Assembly (NCBI GenBank): GCA_016286535.1
Contig: JAEESZ010000002.1
Coordinates: forward strand, 1 to 64,000
Source of the DNA: Treponema sp.
Lineage (GTDB): Bacteria > Spirochaetota > Spirochaetia > Treponematales > Treponemataceae
DNA length: 64,000 bases
Reading direction: 5' to 3'
The notes under the pieces are model-generated. The model did not search any database and had not been told where the DNA came from. It was given only the letters and a program-made list of their open reading frames with translations. This document shows, in pieces, positions 49,971 to 58,628 of the stretch. The position numbers and the translations under genes were made by a program. Numbering within the stretch: position 1 is the first letter of the stretch; the number at the start of each line of letters is the position of its first letter.

Positions 49971-50570
49971 CTATTTATTAATACTTAAAAGGGCTTTCGA
50001 AATTGTCTGAAGTCTTGGACAGATTTCGTATTCAGATAAATCTCCCACCATGACTGTATCATTATTTTTTAAGGCTTCTTCAAAATCTTTTAAGATAGGA
50101 GAGAAGTCTTCAAGGAAATCTTTGATATTAAGATTTCCAAGTTTTTCCTGAGTGAAAGTTTCAGGAAATAAAGAGGCAAGGGCAGCAATGTGACAGAACT
50201 GATCTACACTGTCTGCAAGTTTTTTAATCGAAGCACTGGCTTCTTTATTGTTGCCTTTTTGCAACTCCAGTGGAATTTCCTGCATTTTTAAAGAAAGTTC
50301 ATTAAATAAAGAGGCAAGTTCTACAAAGGAATTTGCAATTGCGTCTTTTGTAATTATGCTAAAGTCAAAGCGTTTTACCTGGTCCAGGCTTTTTTCTGAT
50401 TCTTCATCAAATGTTTCTGAAGTAATCTGTCTGCCGTTTACAAAAATACCGATTACGGCAGCTTCGTTTTCTTCGCAGGTCTGTTCAAAAGAGGTAAGTA
50501 CATCGCCGATTGTTTTTTCACTTTCTAACTGAACATCTATTTTTTCGTTGTTTATAAAAAAATCTATCAT
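49971..50570 (-). CDS. Hypothetical flagellar-cluster protein, possible beta-grasp N-terminus plus helical C-terminus
   Basis: Start next to fliD; IDFFINNEKIDVQLESEKTIGDVLTSFEQ...IGIFVNGRQITSE. Confidence 0.6.
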   Translation of the reverse strand: MIDFFINNEKIDVQLESEKTIGDVLTSFEQTCEENEAAVIGIFVNGRQITSETFDEESEKSLDQVKRFDFSIITKDAIANSFVELASLFNELSLKMQEIPLELQKGNNKEASASIKKLADSVDQFCHIAALASLFPETFTQEKLGNLNIKDFLEDFSPILKDFEEALKNNDTVMVGDLSEYEICPRLQTISKALLSINK

Positions 50571-50579
50571 TTATTCCAC

Positions 50580-52646
50580 CTAATTTTGTTTTTGATTTTG
50601 TTTTGTAAAGTTCGAAATTGTATTCGACTGACTTTCAAGACTGTTTAAGGTTCCTGTCATTGTACTGAACTGATTTCTGTATTCAGCTTCCTTCTGTTCC
50701 AACTGGTCTTCCAGCTTTGAAATTTTACTTTCAGAACTTTTGATTTTTGAATCGAGGGTAGAAGTTTTTAATGCAAGAATTCCACCTGTCTGAGTATAGG
50801 CTCCAATCTGCTTGTCTAATTTATAGGCAATGCCTGAGTCTATAATTAAGTCGCCGTCTGTGTCATAGCCAAAAATTGCTTTAATATCGTCCAGATTCTG
50901 TTTAAGGGCTTCGTCCAGTTTCTTTTCGTCAATTTCAAGATAGCCTCTGAGTTTGGAAGACTGGTATCCCCCTCCAAAACCGCTTGCATTTGTTGCAATT
51001 CCCAGCTGGCTTAGCATGGTTACCTGAGCTTCTTCATCAAAATCATATCTTCCGGAAATGATTGTAGACATGTTTGATTTCATATTTGTAAGAGAAAAAT
51101 CTGTCTGGAACATACCAAGCTGTTCCCGGGCAGCTGCTTTTTCATCATCTGTATAATAGGAAAGTTCATCTATGATTTCATTTTTTGTTTGAGAAAGAAT
51201 GTTGATTTTTGCAATTGTCTGATTATATTTTCCTACAAACTCTATAAGGGCATCTTTTGCAGCTTCGCTGTCCGGTTTTACGCTTATAGTTGCTGTTTTT
51301 TCTGTCTTTTCATAAAGATTTAAGGTAACTTCAGGAATTACATCATCAATTTTATTTGAAGGTCTTGTAATTTTTATTCCTTCATATTTTATGATTGCAT
51401 CATCAGCCTGAGTAATTGCGTGATTTGCTTCGTATCCGGTTGCGGCTGAAGAATCGTAGGTAGAAAAACTTGAAACTTCAAAAGAGTAGCCTGTGTTATA
51501 GTTTCTTATGGCAATTGCCTTAAGGTCAGGATATTCGGAAAGCGGAAGGTCAATTTTACTTTCTTCATTTGTAAGAATTGATGGGGTTTCTATTAATTTT
51601 TCGCTGCCATCTGACATTATTGCAAAAACAATATTTTTACTTTCGACAGGAAGCAGGGGAGTAAAGTCATTTCTGCTTTCTTTAATGGTTGTGTCAGACT
51701 GGGCGTTTTTAATAACAATTCCACCGAATTCTGCGTAACCTGAGTCTGGTAAAACAGGGGCTGAACCTCTTTCGTTTAAAGCATATGTGATATCTTCTGC
51801 CTCACGGCTAGTTTTAATAGTAAAAGAAATGTGATTGGAAAGATTTGACTTTACCTGGGAAGGAAGTGCTACCTGGTAGGCTCCCCTTGGAGAAACATAA
51901 ACTTTCTGGTCGTTGAATTTTGTGTTTGTAAGGGAAAGTTTTGGCATGTTTTTCTGTTCGTTGTCTGAAGAGGTAATTCTGCTTGCCGAAATTTCCGAAG
52001 AATTGTTACCAAAAGAAAAAGTTTCAGCACTTTTTGGAGTTATCATTCCGCTGTTCTGGGCAAAGGTTTTTGCATCGCCTTCAAATATAAGGCGGTTTTC
52101 TTTTCCTGTTGTAAGGGATTCTATTAATAAAGTTTTTTTACCCTGGCTTGCACCAATTATCATTGTATTGATTATTCCGTTTCCGCGTTTATTGATTGCG
52201 GCAGAAAAATCTTTAAGGCTTCCGCCTTTCCAGTTTAGGGTAAGCTGTTTATCTCCAACTTTAAAGGTGTATACCCCCTGTGGAACCTTATAGTCGTTAT
52301 CTAATTCGTCTGTTAAAAAGCGGTCTGCAGTTGCCGGCTGTATTACATCAATTTTAAATGATTGCAGGGGAGCGCTTCTTGTTGCTTCTGCAGTAATGGC
52401 ATCTTCCTGAGTGGAATTGACTATTTTATTGTTAAAAGGATTGTCGTAAGAATAAAGTGTTTTTACACTGTCTCTTAGAGAAGAAAGTTTTGTATTGATT
52501 TCACGCCAGGCGTCACGTTCAGCTTTATACGTTTCAAGTTGATTTTGTTCCCTTGTAAGGGGGATTCTTTCAACTTTCATCAGTTTTTCTATAGTATCAT
52601 TTGTATTATACTGATCTGTAACGCCGGGTATATTAATTCCAGCCAT
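50580..52646 (-). CDS. fliD: Flagellar filament capping protein FliD
   Basis: INIPGVTDQYNTNDTIEKLMKVERIPLTREQNQLETYKAERDAWREINTKLSSLRDSVKTLYSYDNPF; C-terminal heptad region. Confidence 0.93.
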   Translation of the reverse strand: MAGINIPGVTDQYNTNDTIEKLMKVERIPLTREQNQLETYKAERDAWREINTKLSSLRDSVKTLYSYDNPFNNKIVNSTQEDAITAEATRSAPLQSFKIDVIQPATADRFLTDELDNDYKVPQGVYTFKVGDKQLTLNWKGGSLKDFSAAINKRGNGIINTMIIGASQGKKTLLIESLTTGKENRLIFEGDAKTFAQNSGMITPKSAETFSFGNNSSEISASRITSSDNEQKNMPKLSLTNTKFNDQKVYVSPRGAYQVALPSQVKSNLSNHISFTIKTSREAEDITYALNERGSAPVLPDSGYAEFGGIVIKNAQSDTTIKESRNDFTPLLPVESKNIVFAIMSDGSEKLIETPSILTNEESKIDLPLSEYPDLKAIAIRNYNTGYSFEVSSFSTYDSSAATGYEANHAITQADDAIIKYEGIKITRPSNKIDDVIPEVTLNLYEKTEKTATISVKPDSEAAKDALIEFVGKYNQTIAKINILSQTKNEIIDELSYYTDDEKAAAREQLGMFQTDFSLTNMKSNMSTIISGRYDFDEEAQVTMLSQLGIATNASGFGGGYQSSKLRGYLEIDEKKLDEALKQNLDDIKAIFGYDTDGDLIIDSGIAYKLDKQIGAYTQTGGILALKTSTLDSKIKSSESKISKLEDQLEQKEAEYRNQFSTMTGTLNSLESQSNTISNFTKQNQKQN

Positions 52647-52664
52647 ATTTATTTATCAAAGATA

Positions 52665-53054
52665 TTAAACAACTTCATCAAATAAATTGCCGATAGCTTT
52701 TCGTATTCGAAGTTTTAACTGCTGTATATCTTTTGATGGAATCTCCTTTAAAACCTGATTTGTCTGTGGATCAACTATAGTTACAATTACACTGTTTAAC
52801 TCCTTGTTTACAGAGAATTGTAATTTTCTGCCGGTAATCATTTCAGACATTTTTTCAAGCTCTTGTGTATCAGCTTTTATTTCTGCTATATTCTGCTCTA
52901 TATTCTGAGCTACCTGGGCTCCTGTTGGCGTAATGGATTGTGAAACATTCTGTGCCTTTGTTTCAAGTCCTGTATTTCTTACATTATTTGATGAGTAAAG
53001 AGACTGGCCATCCATTGCCACATGAACCATGGAACTTGTATTTATAGTGTTCAT
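52665..53054 (-). CDS. flaG: FlaG family flagellar protein
   Basis: LQFSVNKELNSVIVTIVDPQTNQVLKEIPSKDIQQLKLRIRKAIGNLFDEVV. Confidence 0.88.
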   Translation of the reverse strand: MNTINTSSMVHVAMDGQSLYSSNNVRNTGLETKAQNVSQSITPTGAQVAQNIEQNIAEIKADTQELEKMSEMITGRKLQFSVNKELNSVIVTIVDPQTNQVLKEIPSKDIQQLKLRIRKAIGNLFDEVV

Positions 53055-53112
53055 AGTTCACCTCCTTATATAAATAATTTATATAAATTAAATTATTTCC
53101 TCTTGAAAAAAC

Positions 53113-53141
53113 AAAAAGGAAGGGGGGCGCACCCCTCCCTG
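53113..53141 (-). terminator. GC-rich terminator downstream of flaB copy A
   Basis: Minus strand AGGGAGGGG-TGCG-CCCCCCTTCCTTTTTG. Confidence 0.75.
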
Positions 53142-53215
53142 TAATGTAAAAATCAAAAAGATAACATCCAGAAATCTCTTTAATTTTTTAAAGTTTGTTT
53201 TGCAAACCTGAAAGT

Positions 53216-54064
53216 TTACTGCAATAAACCAAGTACAGTCTGAGACTGTGAGTTTGCCTGAGCGAGCATTGCTGTACCAGCTTGTGTGAGAATCTGGTTC
53301 TTAGTAAACTCAACCATTTCAGAAGCCATATCAGTGTCACGGATACGACTTTCTGCAGCCTGAGTATTTTCAGCAGCAACATCTACACCTCTTGCAGCCA
53401 TTTCAAATCTGTTCTGGTATGCACCAAGATCAGCTCTCTGTTTTGATACTGTTGTAAGAGCAGCATCTACAGAACCTAATACTGCATTTGCCAATTCTGG
53501 AGAAGAAATAGAAATCTGATCTTCTCCTCCCTGGGCTCCTTTAAGACCGAGAGCTGTTGCAGACATAGTTCCAATATAAACGCGAGCATTCTGGTCCATA
53601 TTAGCACCAATCTGGAACTGCATTACATTGTCAGTTCCGGCAGCAAAGCGGCCTGTTAACATATTCATACCGTTAAACTGAGCCTGACTTGCAATGCGGT
53701 CAACTTCAGCTACGAGTTGTGAAACTTCAACCTGAATCTGCATACGATCTTCATCGCTGTAGATACCATTTGCAGACTGAACGGCTAATTCACGAACACG
53801 CTGAAGAATATCTGTAGTTTCCTGCAGATAACCTTCTGTAGTCTGAATGAAAGATACTCCATTCTGAATGTTCTTAGAAGCCTGGTTAAGTCCACGAATC
53901 TGGCTGCGCATTTTTTCAGAAACTGCGAGTCCAGAAGCATCGTCGCCTGCGCGATTGATGCGTTCACCAGAAGAGAGTTTCTCCATGCTTTTCTGGATTG
54001 AATCATTAGAAATGTTCAATACGCGGTCAGCATAAAGTGAACTCATATTGTGATTAATAATCAT
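53216..54064 (-). CDS. flaB: Flagellin FlaB, copy A
   Basis: [70 protein letters not shown] before ATG 54064. Confidence 0.96.
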   Translation of the reverse strand: MIINHNMSSLYADRVLNISNDSIQKSMEKLSSGERINRAGDDASGLAVSEKMRSQIRGLNQASKNIQNGVSFIQTTEGYLQETTDILQRVRELAVQSANGIYSDEDRMQIQVEVSQLVAEVDRIASQAQFNGMNMLTGRFAAGTDNVMQFQIGANMDQNARVYIGTMSATALGLKGAQGGEDQISISSPELANAVLGSVDAALTTVSKQRADLGAYQNRFEMAARGVDVAAENTQAAESRIRDTDMASEMVEFTKNQILTQAGTAMLAQANSQSQTVLGLLQ

Positions 54065-54336
54065 ATTTGTGCCCTCCATGTTTACTATACTCATTAGCAT
54101 CTTGCTTATGAGACTGGCAGGTAAAGGCTAATCTGGTTTTGCGCCCCCAGAATTAGTTTCAGACCTGTCCAGCAGGAATAGTTAGATTAAAAGCTTTAAT
54201 CCAACTGTTCTTGCTGTTACCTGCAGCATAAAGAGCACTATTTCAAAGAACATAGTGTATCCGAAAGTACACTGTCTAACTTCATAACTAAGGTGTTGCT
54301 GTAAAAAAAAGAGAGTAGGGATCTTAAACACCGTGC

Positions 54337-54374
54337 TAATTAGTAAAACGCCTGTGAAGACGTTTTACTAATTA
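54337..54374 (-). terminator. 14-bp perfect hairpin in flagellin intergenic region (terminator or regulatory)
   Basis: TAATTAGTAAAACG-CCTGTGAAGA-CGTTTTACTAATTA. Confidence 0.55.
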
Positions 54375-54461
54375 TAATACACTATCCTGCTAAAAACAAG
54401 ATATTGCTTTTCAGTTTATTTTAACAAACTAAGTACAAGCCTGTCTTCAGACTTTATAATT

Positions 54462-55322
54462 CTATCTCAAAAGGCTAAGAACATTCTGAGACTGTGAATT
54501 AGCCTGGGCAAGCATTGCTGTACCAGCCTGCTGTAATACTGAGTTCTTAGTGAATTCAACCATCTGGCTAGCCATGTCTGTATCGCGGATACGAGATTCA
54601 GAAGCCTGTAAGTTTTCAGCTCCAATATCAAGTCCTTTGATAGTCATTTCTAAGCGGTTCTGGTATGCACCAAGATCTGCACGCTGTTTGTTGATCTTTT
54701 TGAGGGCTTCATCAACTACGCCGATTGCACGGTTAGCATCTTCTGGTGTAGCAAGGGAGATTTTGTCTCCAGTACCAAGTTCGCGAACTCCAAGAGCTTC
54801 AGCAGACATTGTTCCAATGAAAACTTGTACTCTCTGATCCATGTTAGAACCAATGTGGAACCACATAGAAGCAGTTACTACGTTTTCACCAGTAGCACGA
54901 GCAAAGCGTCCTGTCAGCATATTCATACCGTTGAACTGAGCTGCACTTGCAACGCGGTCAACTTCTGAAACTAAGGCAGAAATTTCTACCTGAATCTGCA
55001 TACGGTCTTCATCAGAGTAGATACCGTTAGAAGACTGAACTGCTAATTCACGAATACGCTGCATGATATCTGTTGTTTCCTGAAGATAACCTTCGGTTGT
55101 CTGGATAAAACTGATACCGTTAGAAGCGTTTTCTGATGCCTGGTTTAAACCTCTGATCTGGCTGCGCATTTTTTCAGAAACTGCGAGTCCAGAAGCATCA
55201 TCTCCTGCACGATTAATTCTTTCACCTGATGATAACTTTTCCATATCTTTTGTAAGATAATTTCCAGTTACACCGAGTTGACGATTGGCAAACATTGCCG
55301 ACATGTTGTGATTGATAACCAT
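54462..55322 (-). CDS. flaB: Flagellin FlaB, copy B
   Basis: [72 protein letters not shown]. Confidence 0.96.
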   Translation of the reverse strand: MVINHNMSAMFANRQLGVTGNYLTKDMEKLSSGERINRAGDDASGLAVSEKMRSQIRGLNQASENASNGISFIQTTEGYLQETTDIMQRIRELAVQSSNGIYSDEDRMQIQVEISALVSEVDRVASAAQFNGMNMLTGRFARATGENVVTASMWFHIGSNMDQRVQVFIGTMSAEALGVRELGTGDKISLATPEDANRAIGVVDEALKKINKQRADLGAYQNRLEMTIKGLDIGAENLQASESRIRDTDMASQMVEFTKNSVLQQAGTAMLAQANSQSQNVLSLLR

Positions 55323-55484
55323 AGTATTCCTCCTTGGAATATGTGACCGAAAAATCCTTTCTTCGGTAAAAAAGACGCAAAAATGCGCAAATGTTGTTTA
55401 CAAGGCTACATCCACACATTTTTGCTGGAACTGCCTGAATGTTTGCTTCATCGAAGTAGTGACAATCATAACACTTCTAGTAAT

Positions 55485-55512
55485 CTATCGGCATAAGTAA
55501 AAAAAATCTTTA
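55485..55512 (-). promoter_or_regulatory. Putative sigma-28-type promoter of flaB copy B
   Basis: Minus strand TAAA - 16 nt - GCCGATAG. Confidence 0.65.
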
Positions 55513-55541
55513 ATAAAAATTTAAAAAAAATTAATTTTTTT

Positions 55542-56195
55542 TTAAATTAAATCAATCAGTTTTTTGAGGGCACGGACAGCCTTTCCCCGGTGAGAAATTG
55601 CGTTTTTTTCATCGGCTGTAAGCTGGGCAACGGTTTTGTTAAATTCCGGTAAGAAAACAATAGGGTCATAACCAAAGCCGCCATTTCCTGCCTGATCTTC
55701 TATTTTTTCAATCAGAGTGCCTTCAAAAGTTTCCTGGGCCACAAAAAGTCTGTCATTTCCTGCATACAAAACCATAGCACAGGTGTAATGACAGGATCTT
55801 GGGCCATTTAAATAGGCTGCAGAAGGAAGCCTGTTATTTTTTAAAGCCTTATTAAGCTGATCAATAAGGCTGATATTTTGTTCTTCCTGAGAGATTTTTT
55901 TTCCATCCGGTCTTCCCTGTGGAAAAGCTTCTCCGGCATAGCGGGAAGAGTAGATGCCCGGTACACCTGAAAGAGCATCAACGCAGATTCCAGAATCGTC
56001 TGCAATTACGGGATGCTTTACAATATCATAAAGGGCTTTTGCCTTTATAAGACTGTTTTCATAAAAGGTGCTGCCGGTTTCGTCAGGATTAAAATTAATT
56101 CCTTCATCAGATGGAATTAAAATCTCATGTTCTGCAAGAAGGTCCTGCATTTCGCGTTTTTTATTAAGATTTCCAGTTGCTAAATAAATTTTCAT
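55542..56195 (-). CDS. rdgB: XTP/dITP diphosphatase (RdgB/HAM1)
   Basis: MKIYLATGNLNKKREMQDLL, VIADDSGICVDALSGVPGIYSSRYAG, GGFGYDPIVFLPEFNKTVAQLTADEKNAISHRGKAVRAL. Confidence 0.95.
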   Translation of the reverse strand: MKIYLATGNLNKKREMQDLLAEHEILIPSDEGINFNPDETGSTFYENSLIKAKALYDIVKHPVIADDSGICVDALSGVPGIYSSRYAGEAFPQGRPDGKKISQEEQNISLIDQLNKALKNNRLPSAAYLNGPRSCHYTCAMVLYAGNDRLFVAQETFEGTLIEKIEDQAGNGGFGYDPIVFLPEFNKTVAQLTADEKNAISHRGKAVRALKKLIDLI

Positions 56196-56226
56196 GGAAT
56201 TATTTTAATAAAAATCCTGCTTCTGC

Positions 56227-57210
56227 TCAATCTTCTTTATTTGAATCAATATCTCCCGATAAATCTGTAAGATTCAGTTTTCCTTTTCTTGCACAAAAAA
56301 GATAATAACTTATCTGCCTTTCACAAATTCCCGTAATATCAGAAATTATGGCATTTGAAGGTTTTAAGGCTATTATTCCATTTATGTATTTTTCGTTAAG
56401 GGCGGAAAGCTTATCAATCTGCCTGTGATTATCTCTGTCCAGCTTTTCTATTTTTGCCTCGTAGGTATAAAGCTGATTGCTGTTATGTTCCACTTTTATT
56501 TCATCTTTTAGAAGCTGAATCTCTTTTTCAAGCTTAAGGTGAGAGGTGTAGGCATTGTTCCGCGATTTGTCGAACTTTTCTTTTTTAAGTCTTTTATTTT
56601 CCAGGTCTTTTTTAATTAATTCTATGGCTTCAATAAGAATTTCTGCCTTCAGCTCAAGAAAGTCTGAGATTTTATAAACAAGTTCTTCTGTTATATAGAA
56701 ACTTGCTTTTAATGTAAGGGAAAGAATTGCCTTTTTAGTTCTGCAATCATCCGAAAGCTGTAAGCCTTTCCTAAGTTCTTCGAAGGTGATTTTTCTTGCC
56801 CTGTAGGGAACACGGGGGCTTGCAAAAGAATTTACCGGTATTAAGGCAGGACCTTGAGATATCTGACTTTGAGATATCTGGCAAAGTTTTTCAAGTTCTT
56901 TTTCTACTATTGATTTTGTTATGAGTTTTTTCGCATTATTTTTTTTAATTAAGAAAATTGTATTCATTATATAACCGTAGAAATAAGTAAAGAAGTCGCC
57001 AAGAAGGGGATTATAACGGCTTAGAAAGTTTTTGCCCTTTTCCAGAAACATAAGAATTACTTCTGACCTTAAATCTTCGTCAAAAAGGGAAGTGCCAAAT
57101 ACCGGGTAATTCTGACTGATAAATTCTGCAAGTTCCAGGATACATTCTTCCCGGGAATACATTTTTTTCTGAAGTTTTTCGTAGTACGTGTTTACATCAT
57201 TACTTTTCAT
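56227..57210 (-). CDS. Hypothetical sigma-70-like protein
   Basis: MKSNDVNTYYEK start with SD AGGAG; DLRSEVILMFLEKGKNFLSRYNPLLGDFFTYFYGYIMNTIF resembles region 2, and AIISDITGICERQISYYLFCARKGKL resembles a region 4 HTH. Confidence 0.6.
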   Translation of the reverse strand: MKSNDVNTYYEKLQKKMYSREECILELAEFISQNYPVFGTSLFDEDLRSEVILMFLEKGKNFLSRYNPLLGDFFTYFYGYIMNTIFLIKKNNAKKLITKSIVEKELEKLCQISQSQISQGPALIPVNSFASPRVPYRARKITFEELRKGLQLSDDCRTKKAILSLTLKASFYITEELVYKISDFLELKAEILIEAIELIKKDLENKRLKKEKFDKSRNNAYTSHLKLEKEIQLLKDEIKVEHNSNQLYTYEAKIEKLDRDNHRQIDKLSALNEKYINGIIALKPSNAIISDITGICERQISYYLFCARKGKLNLTDLSGDIDSNKED

Positions 57211-57388
57211 TTTTGCTCCTCTTTTACCACATGTGTGGATTTTTTTTCCTTTTCCATGATTTATAAGACTTTGAATGACATTCAAAACCCTATATATTAT
57301 TAACAGCAAATTTCGTGCCAGGTCTTTTGTGAAACTTGCGTGAAACATAAAATAAAAAGAAAAAGTAAAAATAAAATTGCAAAACTTA

Positions 57389-57418
57389 TTGACATTTTAA
57401 GCCATTAAATAGTATTAT
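57389..57418 (+). promoter_or_regulatory. Putative sigma-70 promoter of tRNA-Met
   Basis: TTGACA (57389-57394), 18-bp spacer, TATTAT (57413-57418). Confidence 0.7.
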
Positions 57419-57430
57419 TTGTCTCGTTAC

Positions 57431-57503
57431 GGGGATCTAGCTCAGTTGGTAGAGCACTCGGCTCATATCCGAGCGGTCATAGGTCCGAGTCCTATGGTCC
57501 CTA
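57431..57503 (+). tRNA. tRNA with CAT anticodon (elongator Met or Ile2)
   Basis: GGGGATCTAGCTCAGTTGGTAGAGCACTCGGCTCATATCCGAGCGGTCATAGGTCCGAGTCCTATGGTCCCTA; lacks the initiator GGG/CCC anticodon-stem signature. Confidence 0.9.
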
Positions 57504-57508
57504 AATGA

Positions 57509-57543
57509 AAAAACTTCCAGAATTTTCTGGAAGTTTTTTTTTG
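57509..57543 (+). terminator. Rho-independent terminator after tRNA(CAT)
   Basis: AAAAAACTTCCAGAATTTTCTGGAAGTTTTTTTTT. Confidence 0.85.
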
Positions 57544-57585
57544 CCCTGATGGACTTTTTTGACTATTATAAGCGGTTAAATAAAT

Positions 57586-57631
57586 AAAGCTGCTAAAAAT
57601 TTAGCGGATAACTAAAAAAATTAGCAGCTTT
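57586..57631 (-). terminator. Hairpin terminator downstream of 57666..58493
   Basis: AAAGCTGCTAA ... TTAGCAGCTTT, 11-bp inverted repeat. Confidence 0.6.
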
Positions 57632-57665
57632 AGCAAAATATTCTTTTGTATTTCAAAAAGGGAAG

Positions 57666-58469
57666 TTAATACTGGTCATCATCCTCTGGAAGACCATATT
57701 CAGAAATTACATAATCTGTAATTGACTGATTAATCTTATCATCAGTGATTAAATCAAGCAGGGTAGCAAGCTGTGCTTTTGTGAAATAGTATTGAAGCTG
57801 TTTTGAACCTCTTGTTACAGTCTGTGTTACTTTGTAGTACTGGTTTTCAACTTCTGGAATTGTAATTTTAAAATATGGCGAACCTTCAATAAATTCATAT
57901 CCGTAAAAAGCATCTCCTCTACCGTTATTTGGAGTAGAAGTTCTTAAGGTGCCCCAGAAAATCAAAGCCTTTCCTTTTCCGTAAATCTTGCTTGTTTTCT
58001 TTGTTTTTCTGATAAGTTTTTTATTTTCAAAATCATTAAAATATGACTGCATTGCTTTTTTAAGCTGAGCTCTTGAAGACTGATCCAGAAGGGTGATGTA
58101 ATAAAGTCCCTGATATTTTGAACCAATTCCTGTTTCTGCAGTTTCTGGGAAAATAGTAATCTGAGCAGCTACCTGTTTTAAACCGCTAAAGTTTCCTTTT
58201 ACGAATACGCTTGCAGAATCTGTGGTAATAAATTTACCGCTGTTTCCAAAGGTAAATAAATCTTCAAAAAAGTTCTTTTTCTTTTTTGGAATGGTAACCA
58301 TTTCTTTTTCTGTGTATTCATCAGCTTCTTCGGATTTTACTTCTTCTTCAGTATCTGAATAAGTGTCGGCCTGAATCTGGACTGGAAGTTGAGTTACTGC
58401 ATCTTCTGCAAAAAGACAAAAAACTGCTGCAAAAGTAATAATAGTTTTTGTAATTATTTTTTTAATCAT
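57666..58469 (-). CDS. Hypothetical secreted protein
   Basis: MIKKIITKTIITFAAVFCLFAEDA signal peptide inside ORF 57666..58493; SD AGGAGAT. Confidence 0.7.
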   Translation of the reverse strand: MIKKIITKTIITFAAVFCLFAEDAVTQLPVQIQADTYSDTEEEVKSEEADEYTEKEMVTIPKKKKNFFEDLFTFGNSGKFITTDSASVFVKGNFSGLKQVAAQITIFPETAETGIGSKYQGLYYITLLDQSSRAQLKKAMQSYFNDFENKKLIRKTKKTSKIYGKGKALIFWGTLRTSTPNNGRGDAFYGYEFIEGSPYFKITIPEVENQYYKVTQTVTRGSKQLQYYFTKAQLATLLDLITDDKINQSITDYVISEYGLPEDDDQY

Positions 58470-58544
58470 GGTAATCTCCTGTTGTATTATCATTTATATA
58501 ATAACGGAAAAAGCCTTTTTGTTACACAATAAAGAAAAATAAAT

Positions 58545-58601
58545 TTGACAGTAAAAAATTTGATGTTATGATTAATGTATCAACACGAGTTGATTACACG
58601 A
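58545..58601 (+). promoter_or_regulatory. Putative promoter plus operator upstream of GH53 gene
   Basis: TTGACA (58545) -16- TATGAT (58567); TCAAC-ACGA-GTTGA palindrome (58580-58593); ACACGA direct repeat at 58583 and 58596. Confidence 0.5.
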
Positions 58602-58628
58602 ATATTTATAATTTCAGGAGTATTTTTT

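Noticed and set aside
57211-57348. Upstream extension of the sigma-like ORF
   Set aside because: The ATG at 57210 has an AGGAG SD, and the upstream part covers the palindrome/promoter region.
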